From: Modicisalibacter ilicicola DSM 19980
Lineage (GTDB): Bacteria > Pseudomonadota > Gammaproteobacteria > Pseudomonadales > Halomonadaceae
DNA length: 64,000 bases
Assembly: GCF_900128925.1 (NCBI RefSeq)
Contig: NZ_FQUJ01000005.1
Span: 62,001 to 126,000, forward strand
Direction of reading: 5' to 3'
Under the pieces are notes generated by a model. The model was not told the DNA's origin. It worked only from the letters and a program-made list of their open reading frames with translations, and searched no databases. A program made the position numbers and the translations under genes. Each line of letters starts with the position of its first letter. The first letter of the stretch is position 1. Shown here in pieces: positions 49,585 through 58,497 of this stretch.

Positions 49585-49613
49585 ATTCTGATAGGGTCGA
49601 TAGGCCAAGTCAA
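49585..49613 (-). promoter_or_regulatory. btuB promoter
   Basis: On the minus strand TTGACT (plus 49608-49613) and CAGAAT (plus 49585-49590) are separated by exactly 17 bases, which starts the transcript just before the riboswitch. Confidence 0.65.
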
Positions 49614-49667
49614 TCGCCGGGGCAGAACGTCGCACGACAGCCGATCTCAATGGGCCGTCGATGTGCG

Positions 49668-50444
49668 CTAACCCGCGATGCGGGACTGTCGGAGCAAACG
49701 CCCGGGATCGTCGCTGATGGCGCTGGCCACGCCCCAGGCTCGCAAGCGTTCGAAAACTCGCGGGTCGTTGACGGTGTAGCAGAGCAGCGAATAAGGACTG
49801 GCGGCCATGGCCTGCGCCGTCCGAGCGCTCAGGCGACGCCAGTCGACGTGTAGGCTGTAGGCCTCCAACCTCGCGGCGTCATCGGCCCAGTTCCGTGGCG
49901 GTCGCTGATAGAGGATGCCCAGGCGCAGCCGCTCGGGATCGGGCTGACGAGTGCGCATGACGCCGAGGGCCACGGCATCGAAAGAGGAAAGGATCAGACG
50001 TTTCGCCGGCACCGCCTCCATCACCCGAGGCAGCACGGCCTCGACCAGAGCCCGGGCGTCGCGGCCACGATTGACCTTGAGCTCGAGGTTGAGGCCCAGC
50101 CCCAGTTCGTTGACCAGCTCGAGCATTTCATCGAGGGTCGCCATGCGCTCGCCAGTGAATTTCGCCTCGAACCAGCTGCCGACATCGAGTGTCTTCGCGC
50201 TGGCGAGACTCAGGTCGCGCAGTCGGCCACGGCCATTCGAGCAGCGTTTCACATCGCCGTCATGCCAGATGACCGGCGTGCCATCGCCCAGCAACTGCAC
50301 GTCGAGTTCGATCCAGCGTGCGCCCGTTTCATGCGCGGCGCGCACCGCGCTCAGGGTGTTTTCGGGGGCGTGGGCGGAAAGGCCGCGATGGGCCATGGTG
50401 CAGGGCAGCTCGTCGGCGACGGGCGGCGAAGGGGAAGGGGTCAT
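49668..50444 (-). CDS. Glycerophosphodiester phosphodiesterase
   Basis: Hydrolyses glycerophosphodiesters such as glycerophosphocholine. Seen: 258 residues from ATG 50444; AHRGLSAHAPENTLSA (active-site His-Arg-Gly), ARWIELDVQLLGDGTPVIWHDGD and NLELKVNRG, in typical GDPD order. No signal peptide, so cytoplasmic (UgpQ type). It may link phospholipid choline headgroups to the nearby choline oxidation genes, but that is inference. Confidence 0.88.
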   Translation of the reverse strand: MTPSPSPPVADELPCTMAHRGLSAHAPENTLSAVRAAHETGARWIELDVQLLGDGTPVIWHDGDVKRCSNGRGRLRDLSLASAKTLDVGSWFEAKFTGERMATLDEMLELVNELGLGLNLELKVNRGRDARALVEAVLPRVMEAVPAKRLILSSFDAVALGVMRTRQPDPERLRLGILYQRPPRNWADDAARLEAYSLHVDWRRLSARTAQAMAASPYSLLCYTVNDPRVFERLRAWGVASAISDDPGRLLRQSRIAG

Positions 50445-50611
50445 GCGTGTTGAACTCCGCGTGGGGCATGTCGGCAACCAATGATGGATTGTTCGAAATC
50501 GCCCGCTAGGCTAGCGTAGTTTCATGTCATTAATCACCCACGCGATACCGCCCGCTGGAGAGGCCGTATCGGCCGGGGTATCACGCTACTGCAACGACAA
50601 GGAGAGTGGTC

Positions 50612-51382
50612 ATGGAATTGAACGGTAAGGTTGCCGTCATCACCGGCGGCGCCAGTGGCATCGGCTACAAGATTGCCGAGCGTTTCGTCGAGGCAGGAGG
50701 CCGCGTTGCAATCGCCGACATCGACGAGGGCAAGGCCGAGCAAGCCGCCAAGGCCCTGGGCGACCAGGCGATGGCCGTGGAGATGGATGTCACCGACGAG
50801 CGTTCGGTCGAGGATGGGGTCGACAAGGTGGCGGAAAAGTGGGGCAGCATCGACATCCTGCTCTCAAACGCCGGCGTGCAGATCGTGCATCGGCTCGAGG
50901 ACTTCCCCTTCGAGGAGTGGAAGAAGCTGACTTCCATTCATCTGGATGGCGCCTTCCTGACCACCAAGGCCTGCATCAAGCACATGTACAAGCAGAACTC
51001 CGGTGTGCTGCTGTACATGGGGTCGGTACACTCCAAGGAAGCCTCGCCGCTGAAGTCCGCCTACGTGGCAGCCAAGCACGGGATCCTCGGTCTGGCCAGA
51101 GTAATGGCCGTGGAAGGCGCCAAGTATGGGGTGCGCACCAACGTCATCTGCCCCGGCTTCGTCGAGACGCCCCTGGTCACCAAGCAGATCCCCGAACAGG
51201 CCAAGAACCTGGGCATCTCGGAGCAGGAGGTGCGCGATGACATCATGCTCGGCGGTACCGTCGACAAGGAGTTCACCCAGACCAGCGATATCGCCGAATT
51301 GGCCCTCTTTCTCGCCGCGCACCCGACCAATGCCTTCACCGGTCAGTCGATCGTGGCGAGCCATGGCTGGTACATGAACTGA
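50612..51382 (+). CDS. bdhA: 3-hydroxybutyrate dehydrogenase
   Basis: Short-chain dehydrogenase interconverting 3-hydroxybutyrate and acetoacetate with NAD. Seen: 256 residues from ATG 50612 (AGGAGA); cofactor motif [13 protein letters not shown], catalytic Ser and YVAAKHG (Tyr-x3-Lys), and the [13 protein letters not shown] loop. Relevant to polyhydroxybutyrate use, common in halomonads. A terminator follows. Confidence 0.9.
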   Translation: MELNGKVAVITGGASGIGYKIAERFVEAGGRVAIADIDEGKAEQAAKALGDQAMAVEMDVTDERSVEDGVDKVAEKWGSIDILLSNAGVQIVHRLEDFPFEEWKKLTSIHLDGAFLTTKACIKHMYKQNSGVLLYMGSVHSKEASPLKSAYVAAKHGILGLARVMAVEGAKYGVRTNVICPGFVETPLVTKQIPEQAKNLGISEQEVRDDIMLGGTVDKEFTQTSDIAELALFLAAHPTNAFTGQSIVASHGWYMN

Positions 51383-51420
51383 GCGTTGGTCAAGCGAGAC
51401 GGCCTTGGTGCGGCTCGTGA

Positions 51421-51445
51421 AAGCCTGCTAATCTGCGGGCTTTTG
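51421..51445 (+). terminator. Terminator after bdhA
   Basis: AAAGCCTGC-TAATCT-GCGGGCTTT (one G-T pair) followed by TG; a second overlapping hairpin TTTGTCCG / CGGACAAA (51443-51450 and 51461-51468 area) follows immediately. Confidence 0.7.
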
Positions 51446-51495
51446 TCCGTGGCCTTCCCTGCGGACAAAGCCGATGAACGCGTGGAGCGACGCCG

Positions 51496-52068
51496 ATGAA
51501 AGTGGTGCACGTAAAGAATGAAACACAGCGTGATGCCTGCCTCGCGCGACTGTGCGCCGAGGTCTATGGTCACGAGGCCGGTATCGCGCCGCTGGCGACC
51601 TTCGCCGGAACCTTGAGCGCACTGATGACCCAGGAGGCCGCCCGGGTGCTGGCCCTGGTCGACGGCGAGTCGCGTCCGGCTGCCTTGGCGCTGCTGACCC
51701 TCGACGAGCAGGGCGAAAGCATGGAGGTGGCGATGCTCACCGGCCTGGATGACGCCCAGGTGACCGACCCCGCTCAGCGCCTGGTCAAGGAACTGGCGCT
51801 CAAGGCGCCACTGCGGGTCAATGCCGCCACTGCCGAGCAGGAGAGAATGTTTCGGGAATGCGGCATCGAGCGCTGGTTCGATGGGGCCGAAGGAGTGCGC
51901 ATCGGCGTGAGCCACCGGCATGGTGCCACCCGACTGGACGAACTCCCCCCTGCCATGCGCTTCGACGAGCGCGCGGTGATCCAGGCCTTCAAGCAGGACA
52001 AGGCCATCTTCGACGGCTACAAGCAGCGTTTCATCCGCGGGCTCGAATCTTTTCCGGCGGTGCTGTGA
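51496..52068 (+). CDS. Conserved-looking protein of unknown function
   Basis: Not recognised with confidence. Seen: 190 residues, soluble, no signal or membrane segment; the first 130 residues alternate strands and helices (EAARVLALVDGESRPAALALLTLDEQG) in a way that could be a GNAT-like fold, but no acetyl-CoA loop is evident. The C terminus is helical (AVIQAFKQDKAIFDGYKQRF). GGAG at 51483 supports the ATG. It sits between bdhA and qorA, with codon use like its neighbours. Confidence 0.7.
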   Translation: MKVVHVKNETQRDACLARLCAEVYGHEAGIAPLATFAGTLSALMTQEAARVLALVDGESRPAALALLTLDEQGESMEVAMLTGLDDAQVTDPAQRLVKELALKAPLRVNAATAEQERMFRECGIERWFDGAEGVRIGVSHRHGATRLDELPPAMRFDERAVIQAFKQDKAIFDGYKQRFIRGLESFPAVL

Positions 52069-52122
52069 GCCGAAGCGCTCGCAGGACGTGCAAATCCCAT
52101 TGATCGAATAAGGACCGTTCTC

Positions 52123-53100
52123 ATGCCCAAGCGTATCCAGTTTTCCCAGACCGGCGGCCCCGAGGTGCTCGAGGTTGTCGATGCCGCACCGGACGAGCCC
52201 AAGGAGGGCGAGGTGCGGGTCAAGAACCATGCCGTGGGCCTGAACTTCATCGACATTTACTTCCGCACTGGCTTGTATCCGGCGCCGTCCCTGCCTTCGG
52301 GGCTCGGTACCGAGGGCGCCGGTGTGGTGGATGCCGTCGGCCAGGGCGTGTCCCACCTTAAGGAGGGCGACCGGGTCGCCTATGCCTTGGGCCCTCTCGG
52401 GGCCTACGCCGAGTTGCATGTGCTGCCGGCGGAGAAGGTGGTGAAGCTGCCCGAGGGTGTCGCCTTCGAGACCGCGGCAGGCTGCATGCTCAAGGGGCTG
52501 ACGGTGCAGTACCTGCTGCGCCAGACCTATCGGCTGCAGAAGGGCGAAACGATCCTGTTTCATGCCGCCGCCGGTGGCGTCGGTTCCATCGCCTGCCAGT
52601 GGGCCAAGGCGATGGGAGTCAAGCTGATCGGTACGGTCGGGTCCAAGGAAAAGGCCGAGCTGGCAAAGAAGAACGGTGCCTGGGCGACCATCGACTATAC
52701 CCAGGAGAACGTGGTCGAGCGGGTGCGGGAGCTGACCCAGGGCGACATGGTGCCGGTGGTCTACGATTCGGTGGGCAAGGATACCTGGGAGACGTCCCTG
52801 GACTGCCTGCAGAAGCGTGGCCTGATGGTCAGCTTCGGCAACGCGTCCGGGTCGGTCGAGGGGGTGAGCATCAACATTCTCAACCAGAAAGGCTCGCTTT
52901 ATCTCACGCGGCCGAGCCTTGCCGGTTACGCCGATTCCCACCAACGCCTGGAACAGATGTCGGGCGAGCTGTTCGAGATGCTCGAAAGCGGCAAGCTCAA
53001 GATCGACATCGCTCAGCGGTATCCCCTGGATAAAGCCGGCGAGGCCCAGGCAGCGTTGGCGGAACGCAAGACGACCGGCTCGACCGTGTTGCTGCCCTGA
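52123..53100 (+). CDS. qorA: NADPH:quinone reductase (zeta-crystallin type)
   Basis: Medium-chain reductase that reduces quinones with NADPH. Seen: 325 residues; GLNFIDIYFRTGLYP, the cofactor motif HAAAGGVGSIACQWAKAMG and the VVYDSVGKDTWETSLDCL segment. No zinc-binding cysteines, as expected for quinone reductases. AAGGAC precedes the ATG weakly. Confidence 0.9.
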   Translation: MPKRIQFSQTGGPEVLEVVDAAPDEPKEGEVRVKNHAVGLNFIDIYFRTGLYPAPSLPSGLGTEGAGVVDAVGQGVSHLKEGDRVAYALGPLGAYAELHVLPAEKVVKLPEGVAFETAAGCMLKGLTVQYLLRQTYRLQKGETILFHAAAGGVGSIACQWAKAMGVKLIGTVGSKEKAELAKKNGAWATIDYTQENVVERVRELTQGDMVPVVYDSVGKDTWETSLDCLQKRGLMVSFGNASGSVEGVSINILNQKGSLYLTRPSLAGYADSHQRLEQMSGELFEMLESGKLKIDIAQRYPLDKAGEAQAALAERKTTGSTVLLP

Positions 53101-53134
53101 GCGACGATAGGCCTCCACTCTCGGAGGCATGATG

Positions 53135-53560
53135 ATGCTTGCTACTTTGAATGGAAAGTTCCTGGGCAGCCGTAGTGCCAGGACGGGTGCAGCGATTGCG
53201 CTCAGCGTTGGCCTGTTGGCGGGGTGTGCGGGAAATCGCTCTTCATCGGTCGGACCCGGCACGGCCAACTTCGTCGACGAAGGGCAGGCCTCCTATTACA
53301 GCGATGCCTACCAGGGCAAGCGTACCGCCAGTGGCGAACGCTATGACCGCAGTGCCATGACCGCCGCGCATCCTTCGCTGCCTTTCGGGACTCGGGTCGA
53401 AGTGATCAATCTCGACAACGGCCGCGAGGTGGTGGTGCGTATCAACGATCGCGGACCCTTCGTGCGCGGGCGGATCATCGACCTTTCCTATCGCGCCGCC
53501 GAACAGTTGGGAATGATTCGCAGTGGAACGGCGCCGGTAAGGGTGAGAGCAGTCAACTGA
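53135..53560 (+). CDS. RlpA-like double-psi beta-barrel lipoprotein
   Basis: Seen: about 141 residues; lipobox L-L-A-G-C, then the RlpA domain: EGQASYYSDAYQGKRTASGERYD, MTAAHPSLPFGTRVEVINLDNGREVVVRINDRGPF and the catalytic-type D-L-S motif in IIDLSYRAAEQLG. No SPOR domain, unlike full-length RlpA. Three consecutive ATGs (53129, 53132, 53135) follow GGAGG; spacing favours the third. Likely outer-membrane lytic transglycosylase-like protein. Confidence 0.87.
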   Translation: MLATLNGKFLGSRSARTGAAIALSVGLLAGCAGNRSSSVGPGTANFVDEGQASYYSDAYQGKRTASGERYDRSAMTAAHPSLPFGTRVEVINLDNGREVVVRINDRGPFVRGRIIDLSYRAAEQLGMIRSGTAPVRVRAVN

Positions 53561-53572
53561 TCATCCCTGGGC

Positions 53573-53612
53573 AAACGATTCGCCCCGGCAAGAATGCCGG
53601 GGCGAATCGTTT
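53573..53612. terminator. Strong bidirectional terminator between rlpA-like gene and fadE
   Basis: AAACGATTCGCCCCGGC (53573-53589), loop AAGAAT and GCCGGGGCGAATCGTTT (53596-53612) give a perfect 17-bp stem with A-run and T-run on either side, between two converging genes. Confidence 0.9.
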
Positions 53613-53647
53613 CTGGCGATCAGGCGTTGCCTGAAAGGCAAGCGAGC

Positions 53648-56098
53648 CTAGGCGGCATCGTGCCATACCACCTTGTCCTTGTGGGTCGCAAAGGCATCGA
53701 AGGGGAAGTCGTCGACGCTGAGCATTTCGAGCACTTCCTTCTCGTAGCGCCGCATGAACTCGGCGTCCTCCTGGCTGATCAGCCCCGCATCCAGCGCCGC
53801 CTCGATGCGCTGCTCGGGATGCAGCGCCTCGGCAGGCAGATCGCCCTTGGCGTAGGCCTTGTTGATGGCTCGATAGATCGGGTCGGCCCGGTCGTATTCG
53901 GCCAGCAAGGCGTTGTAACGCGCCAACGGGTTCTCCTGCTGTCCCTGCTCGTGCGTGTTCCAGGTGCAGTCCGTCAACTTGTGACGCAGCGCAGTATCGG
54001 TAGAGATCGCGCGGGCGATCTCGCGGGTCAGGTTGTCCTCGGGGCGCTTCCAGCGACGGCCAAGCGGCATGGTAATCACTGCCAGCGTCTTGCCCAGCGC
54101 CCGGTTGGGCAGGTTGTCGAACAGTTCGATCATGGCCTGTTCGGCGCGATACAGGAGGACGCGGCAGCTATAATGCAGCAGCGCAGCCTCGTGCTCGACC
54201 CGTTTCTCGCTGTGCCACTGCTTGAGCACCATGGAAGTCAGGTAGAGGTTGGAGAGCACGTCGCCGAGGCGAGCCGAGAGCATCTCGCGCTTCTTGAGCT
54301 CGGACCCGAGGCTGACCATGGCCGCGTCGGCACACAGACCGAAAGCTGCCGAAAGGCGCGCCACATCCTTGGCATAGGGGGCGGCGATATCGTCGAAGGG
54401 CACCCTGGGCCGAGCCATGCCGAGCCCCTGCAGGAAGGCGCGGGCCGCATTGCCGAAGATCAGGCGGGCATGGCCGAAGAAGGCCTTGTCGAAGGCCGCT
54501 TCATCGTTGGCGTCCTTGGCCGTCAACTCCTCGAGCACGTAGGGGTGGCAACGAATCGCGCCCTGGCCAAAGATCATCAGGTTGCGGGTCATGATGTTGG
54601 CGCCTTCCACGGTGATGGATACCGGGACGGCACTCCAGGCGGGACCGAGATAGTTGCGTGGCCCCAGGGTGACGGCGCGACCGCCATGCACGTCCATGGC
54701 ATCGGCGAGGATGCTGCGCTGGAACTCGGTCAGCTGGCTCTTGAGGATCGCCGACGGGACGGCAGGCTTCTCGCCATGGTCGATCAGGTTGGCGGTCTGC
54801 ATCACTGTGGCCTGGGCGATATAGGCATGGGCGGCGAGGCGTGCCAGGGCTTCCTGAACGCCCTCCATCTCGGCCACCGGCATGTTGAATTGGCGACGAA
54901 TGCGGGTGAAGCCACCAGCCCAGCCGACGGCGTAGCGGCCCACCCCCGACGCGCCGGAGGGCAGGGTGATGCAGCGGCCAACGGAAAGGCATTCCACCAG
55001 CATGCGCCAACCCTGGCCGGCCATCCTGGGGCCGCCGATCAGGTAGTCGAGGGGAATGAAGACATCCTTGCCCACGATCGGGCCGTTCATGAAGGGGCTG
55101 CCGATGGGGTGGTGGCGGCGGCCGATTTCCATGCCTTCGGTGTGACGCGGAATCAGTGCGCAGGTGATGCCGAGATCGGTTTCCTCGCCCAGGAGCTTGT
55201 CCGGGTCGAACATGCGAAAGGCCAGGCCCACTACGGTGGCGATCGGCGCCAGGGTGATCCAGCGCTTCTCGAAGGTCAGCTTCAGGCCGAGCACCTCCTC
55301 GCCGTTGTGCATGCCGCGACAGACGACGCCGATATCGGGCAGCGAAGTGGCGTCGCTGCCGGCGCGTGGGCCGGTCAGGCCGAAGCAGGGGATCTCGCGG
55401 CCGTCGGCCAGTCGTGGCAGGTAATAGTCCTTCTGTTCATCGGTGCCGTACTTGAGCAGCAGTTCACCCGGCCCGAGGGAATTGGGAACACCCACGGTGA
55501 CGGTCAATGTCTCGTTGATCGAAAGCTTTTGCAGCACCGCCGATTGCGCCTTGGCCGAGAACTCCAGACCGCCGTATTGCTTGGGGATGATCATGCCGAA
55601 GAAGCCTTCCTTCTTCAGGTAGTCCCAGAGCGCTTCGGGCAGGTCCGCCCGCTCCTCGGAAATCTCCCAGTCGTTGCACATTCCTGCCGCGACGGAGCAT
55701 TGGTGGTCGAGGAAGGCGCGTTCCTCGTCGCTGAGCCCATCATCGCGATAGTCGAGCAGACGTTGCCACTGCGGCTTGCCGGAGAACAGCTCGCCGTCCC
55801 AGGAGACGGTGCCGGCCTCGAGCGCCGTGCGCTCGGTATCGGATACCTTGGGCGCTACCTTGTGGAATAGCGCCAGGATGCGCGGCGTGAGCCAGGCACG
55901 GCGCAGCGAGGGGAGTCCACAGACGGCGGTGGCCGCGGCACCGAGCAGCAGCAGGATGCCGATCACCGGTGCGCCGAACAGCAAGCCGAGGGTGCCGAGA
56001 ATGACCATGACGCCCAGGGCCGACATGGCTCCCGCCTCGCGACGCATCACTTCCAGTAGACCGGCCACGGCCAATACGATCAATAGGATTTGAAACAT
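53648..56098 (-). CDS. fadE: Acyl-CoA dehydrogenase FadE
   Basis: First dehydrogenation of fatty-acid beta-oxidation. Seen: 816 residues, the length typical of the large FadE class; two or so N-terminal membrane segments (ILLIVLAVAGLLE; LLLLGAAATAVCG), then the acyl-CoA dehydrogenase domain with FFGMIIPKQYGGLEFS, GPRAGSDATSLPDIG and GGRAVTLGPRNYL. GGAGA precedes the ATG. A fatty-acid-regulator-like palindrome lies upstream. Confidence 0.93.
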   Translation of the reverse strand: MFQILLIVLAVAGLLEVMRREAGAMSALGVMVILGTLGLLFGAPVIGILLLLGAAATAVCGLPSLRRAWLTPRILALFHKVAPKVSDTERTALEAGTVSWDGELFSGKPQWQRLLDYRDDGLSDEERAFLDHQCSVAAGMCNDWEISEERADLPEALWDYLKKEGFFGMIIPKQYGGLEFSAKAQSAVLQKLSINETLTVTVGVPNSLGPGELLLKYGTDEQKDYYLPRLADGREIPCFGLTGPRAGSDATSLPDIGVVCRGMHNGEEVLGLKLTFEKRWITLAPIATVVGLAFRMFDPDKLLGEETDLGITCALIPRHTEGMEIGRRHHPIGSPFMNGPIVGKDVFIPLDYLIGGPRMAGQGWRMLVECLSVGRCITLPSGASGVGRYAVGWAGGFTRIRRQFNMPVAEMEGVQEALARLAAHAYIAQATVMQTANLIDHGEKPAVPSAILKSQLTEFQRSILADAMDVHGGRAVTLGPRNYLGPAWSAVPVSITVEGANIMTRNLMIFGQGAIRCHPYVLEELTAKDANDEAAFDKAFFGHARLIFGNAARAFLQGLGMARPRVPFDDIAAPYAKDVARLSAAFGLCADAAMVSLGSELKKREMLSARLGDVLSNLYLTSMVLKQWHSEKRVEHEAALLHYSCRVLLYRAEQAMIELFDNLPNRALGKTLAVITMPLGRRWKRPEDNLTREIARAISTDTALRHKLTDCTWNTHEQGQQENPLARYNALLAEYDRADPIYRAINKAYAKGDLPAEALHPEQRIEAALDAGLISQEDAEFMRRYEKEVLEMLSVDDFPFDAFATHKDKVVWHDAA

Positions 56099-56128
56099 GA
56101 GCGTCTCCAGGGTGTACGCAGGGTTGTA

Positions 56129-56146
56129 TTCGAACGATTGTTTGAA
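56129..56146 (-). promoter_or_regulatory. PsrA/FadR-type operator of fadE
   Basis: TTCGAAC-GATT-GTTTGAA is a palindrome with one mismatch, 31 bases before fadE. It resembles TetR-type fatty-acid regulator sites of the PsrA kind (CAAAC...GTTTG), suggesting derepression by long-chain acyl compounds. Confidence 0.5.
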
Positions 56147-56237
56147 TCAATCAGCTTAGTCCATTTGTCGGTGGCTGGCTAGACAGGGGAGAGATGCATC
56201 CACTCCGCAGTTGAATTACCTGAAAGTGTGGCTTATT

Positions 56238-56263
56238 TTTATTGAATGTTTAATCAAAATAAA
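56238..56263 (+). promoter_or_regulatory. BetI-type operator upstream of betT
   Basis: TATTGAATGTTTAATCAA and flanks (T-rich left, AATAAA right) match the palindrome found in front of the choline-binding protein gene, differing only at two symmetric positions. BetI is the obvious candidate regulator. Confidence 0.7.
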
Positions 56264-56346
56264 TAGAAGCAGGGCGTGCATGCCGCGGCGGTCATTCCGC
56301 CCGCTCCTGCCTGACGCAAGCAACCGGTCTCCAAGGAAACCCCTTC

Positions 56347-58401
56347 ATGGATAACAAGCCGCAGGAAGCTGCCTCTGGCGATCGCCTCAATCCCGTCGTG
56401 TTCTATGGGTCCGTCATCGGAATCGTCGTGTTCGCGCTGTGGACGATGATCTTCACCGATTCCGCGAATGCCACCATCAATGCGGTGCTTGGCTGGATCT
56501 CGGACACCTTCGGCTGGTACTACTTCCTTGCCGTGCTGGTCTATCTGATCTTCGTGATCGTCATCGGACTTTCGCGCTTCGGCAAGGTACGCCTGGGCCC
56601 CGAGCATTCACGCCCCGATTTCAACATGGCGTCCTGGGCGGCCATGCTGTTCGCTGCAGGCATCGGCATCGATCTGCTGTTCTTCTGCATCGCCGAACCC
56701 ATGGCCCAGTTCCTGGCGCCCCCGGAGGGTGAGCCGGGCACCGTGGCCGCCGCCCGTCATGCCATGGAGCTGACGTTCCTGCATTGGGGGCTGTCCGGCT
56801 GGGGAATCTATACGCTGGTGGGCATGACGCTGGCGTTCTTCAGTTACCGGCACAACCTGCCATTGACCATCCGCAGTGCGCTCTATCCCATCTTCGGCAA
56901 GCGCATCTATGGCCCGATCGGTCACAGCGTGGATATCGCCGCGGTGCTCGGCACGGTGTTTGGCATCGCTACCAGCCTCGGCATCGGTGTCATCCAGCTC
57001 AACTTCGGGCTCAATTACATGTTCGGGATGCCGGAGAACACTCTGATCCAGGCGATCCTGGTGGTCATGATCGTCATCTTCGCCGCCATCTCCGCCGTGA
57101 CCGGGGTCGAACGGGGCATTCGTCGTCTTTCCGAGTTCAACATGTTGCTGGCGCTGGTGTTGCTATTGTTCGTGCTCTTCAGTGGCCAGACGCTGTTCCT
57201 GCTCAATACCCTGGTCACCAACATCGGTGACTATTTAGCCAACTTCATCGACCTGTCGACACAGACCTATTCCTTCGATCCGCCTCGCGACTGGCTGAAC
57301 GGCTGGACACTGTTCTTCTGGGCCTGGTGGATCGCCTGGGGGCCCTTCGTCGGGTTGTTCCTGGCACGCATCTCGCGTGGCCGCACCATTCGCGAGTTCG
57401 TGGCCGGCACGTTGATACTGCCGCTGGCCTTCATGATGGCGTGGATGTCGATCATGGGTAACAGTGCCATCGACCTGGTCATGGCCGGCGCCGAGGAGTT
57501 CGGCACCATGGCCATGAATAAGCCCGAGTCCTCCATCTACCTGTTCATGGAGAGGCTGCCCTGGACTGGCCTGACCACGCTGGTGGTCACCATCCTGGCC
57601 ATCGTCTTCTTCGTCACCTCCGGGGATTCCGGCGCGCTGGTACTGTCGAACTTCACCTCGATCTTGAGCGACGTCAATCATGATGCGCCGGTCTGGATGC
57701 GCATCCTGTGGGCAGCGGTCATCGGTGTGCTGACGCTGGCCTTGCTGATGGCCGGGGGGCTCACCGCCCTGCAGAGCACCGTGGTGGTCATGGGGCTGCC
57801 GTTCTCTGTCGTGCTGTTCTTCATGATGGCCGGATTGCTCAAGGCATTGAGAGTGGAGGGCATCAAGGAGGAGAGCCATCGCGCCAGCCTGGCCGGAAGC
57901 CTGTCGGGCCGATCCTCTAGCATCGAGCGCGGGCGGGCAAGCTTGTCCCTGCGCCTTTCCCGGGCGATGAGCTTTCCGGGGCATCGCCAGGCCCGGCGCT
58001 TCCTTGATGAGGTGGTCAGGCCCGCCATGGAAAATGTGAAACAGGCACTGGAGGAGCAGAACGTGCAGAGCAGCATCGTCGAAGGCAGTGGCGACAACGA
58101 GCATCTCGAGTTGAACGTCTCCCTCGGCGACGAGCAGAACTTCACCTACCAGATCTGGCCGCGCCGCTTCACCACGCCTTCGTTTGCCCTGCGCGCGCAA
58201 TGGGCCAATGCCTACTACTATCGTCTCGAGGTCTATCTGCTCGAAGGGAGTCAGGGCTACGATGTCACCGGCTACAACAAGGAGCAGGTCATCGAGGACA
58301 TTCTCGACCAGTACGAGCGGCATCTGCACTTCCTGCACCTGAACCGTGAAGCGCCGGGGGACACGCTGATGCCGGACGATCCCTACCAGCCACCGGCGTG
58401 A
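56347..58401 (+). CDS. betT: BCCT-family choline transporter
   Basis: Sodium- or proton-coupled betaine/choline uptake. Seen: 684 residues; twelve membrane segments, the BCCT signature with WAAMLFAAGIGIDLLFFCIAEPM and the FFWAWWIAWGPFVGLFLARISRG block (aromatic cage Trp residues), and a hydrophilic C-terminal tail of about 150 residues as in choline-type BetT. The preceding BetI-like operator and downstream betIBA support choline as substrate. Confidence 0.92.
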   Translation: MDNKPQEAASGDRLNPVVFYGSVIGIVVFALWTMIFTDSANATINAVLGWISDTFGWYYFLAVLVYLIFVIVIGLSRFGKVRLGPEHSRPDFNMASWAAMLFAAGIGIDLLFFCIAEPMAQFLAPPEGEPGTVAAARHAMELTFLHWGLSGWGIYTLVGMTLAFFSYRHNLPLTIRSALYPIFGKRIYGPIGHSVDIAAVLGTVFGIATSLGIGVIQLNFGLNYMFGMPENTLIQAILVVMIVIFAAISAVTGVERGIRRLSEFNMLLALVLLLFVLFSGQTLFLLNTLVTNIGDYLANFIDLSTQTYSFDPPRDWLNGWTLFFWAWWIAWGPFVGLFLARISRGRTIREFVAGTLILPLAFMMAWMSIMGNSAIDLVMAGAEEFGTMAMNKPESSIYLFMERLPWTGLTTLVVTILAIVFFVTSGDSGALVLSNFTSILSDVNHDAPVWMRILWAAVIGVLTLALLMAGGLTALQSTVVVMGLPFSVVLFFMMAGLLKALRVEGIKEESHRASLAGSLSGRSSSIERGRASLSLRLSRAMSFPGHRQARRFLDEVVRPAMENVKQALEEQNVQSSIVEGSGDNEHLELNVSLGDEQNFTYQIWPRRFTTPSFALRAQWANAYYYRLEVYLLEGSQGYDVTGYNKEQVIEDILDQYERHLHFLHLNREAPGDTLMPDDPYQPPA

Positions 58402-58424
58402 GCATTTCGCCTGGGCTTTGACCG

Positions 58425-58452
58425 CCGACGCCTCGCTTGCGCGAGGCGTCGG
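58425..58452. terminator. Bidirectional terminator between betT and betA
   Basis: CCGACGCCTCG (58425-58435), loop CTTGCG and CGAGGCGTCGG (58442-58452) form a perfect 11-bp stem between converging genes; no long T-run. Confidence 0.65.
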
Positions 58453-58497
58453 TGTATCGGGGCAGCGGCAGGGCGCGTCTGAACCCGGTCTTCCGAC

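Larger units (their letters stand above)
49245..49667. other. Leader and promoter region of btuB (423 bases without a gene)
   Basis: Apart from the cobalamin riboswitch (49398-49578) and the btuB promoter (49585-49613), the stretch 49245-49397 is an unstructured-looking leader between riboswitch and start codon. I see no gene in it. Confidence 0.6.

Noticed and set aside
53594-55870. A 758-codon open frame antisense to fadE
   Set aside because: Same reason; it also starts inside a strong terminator and overlaps fadE fully.
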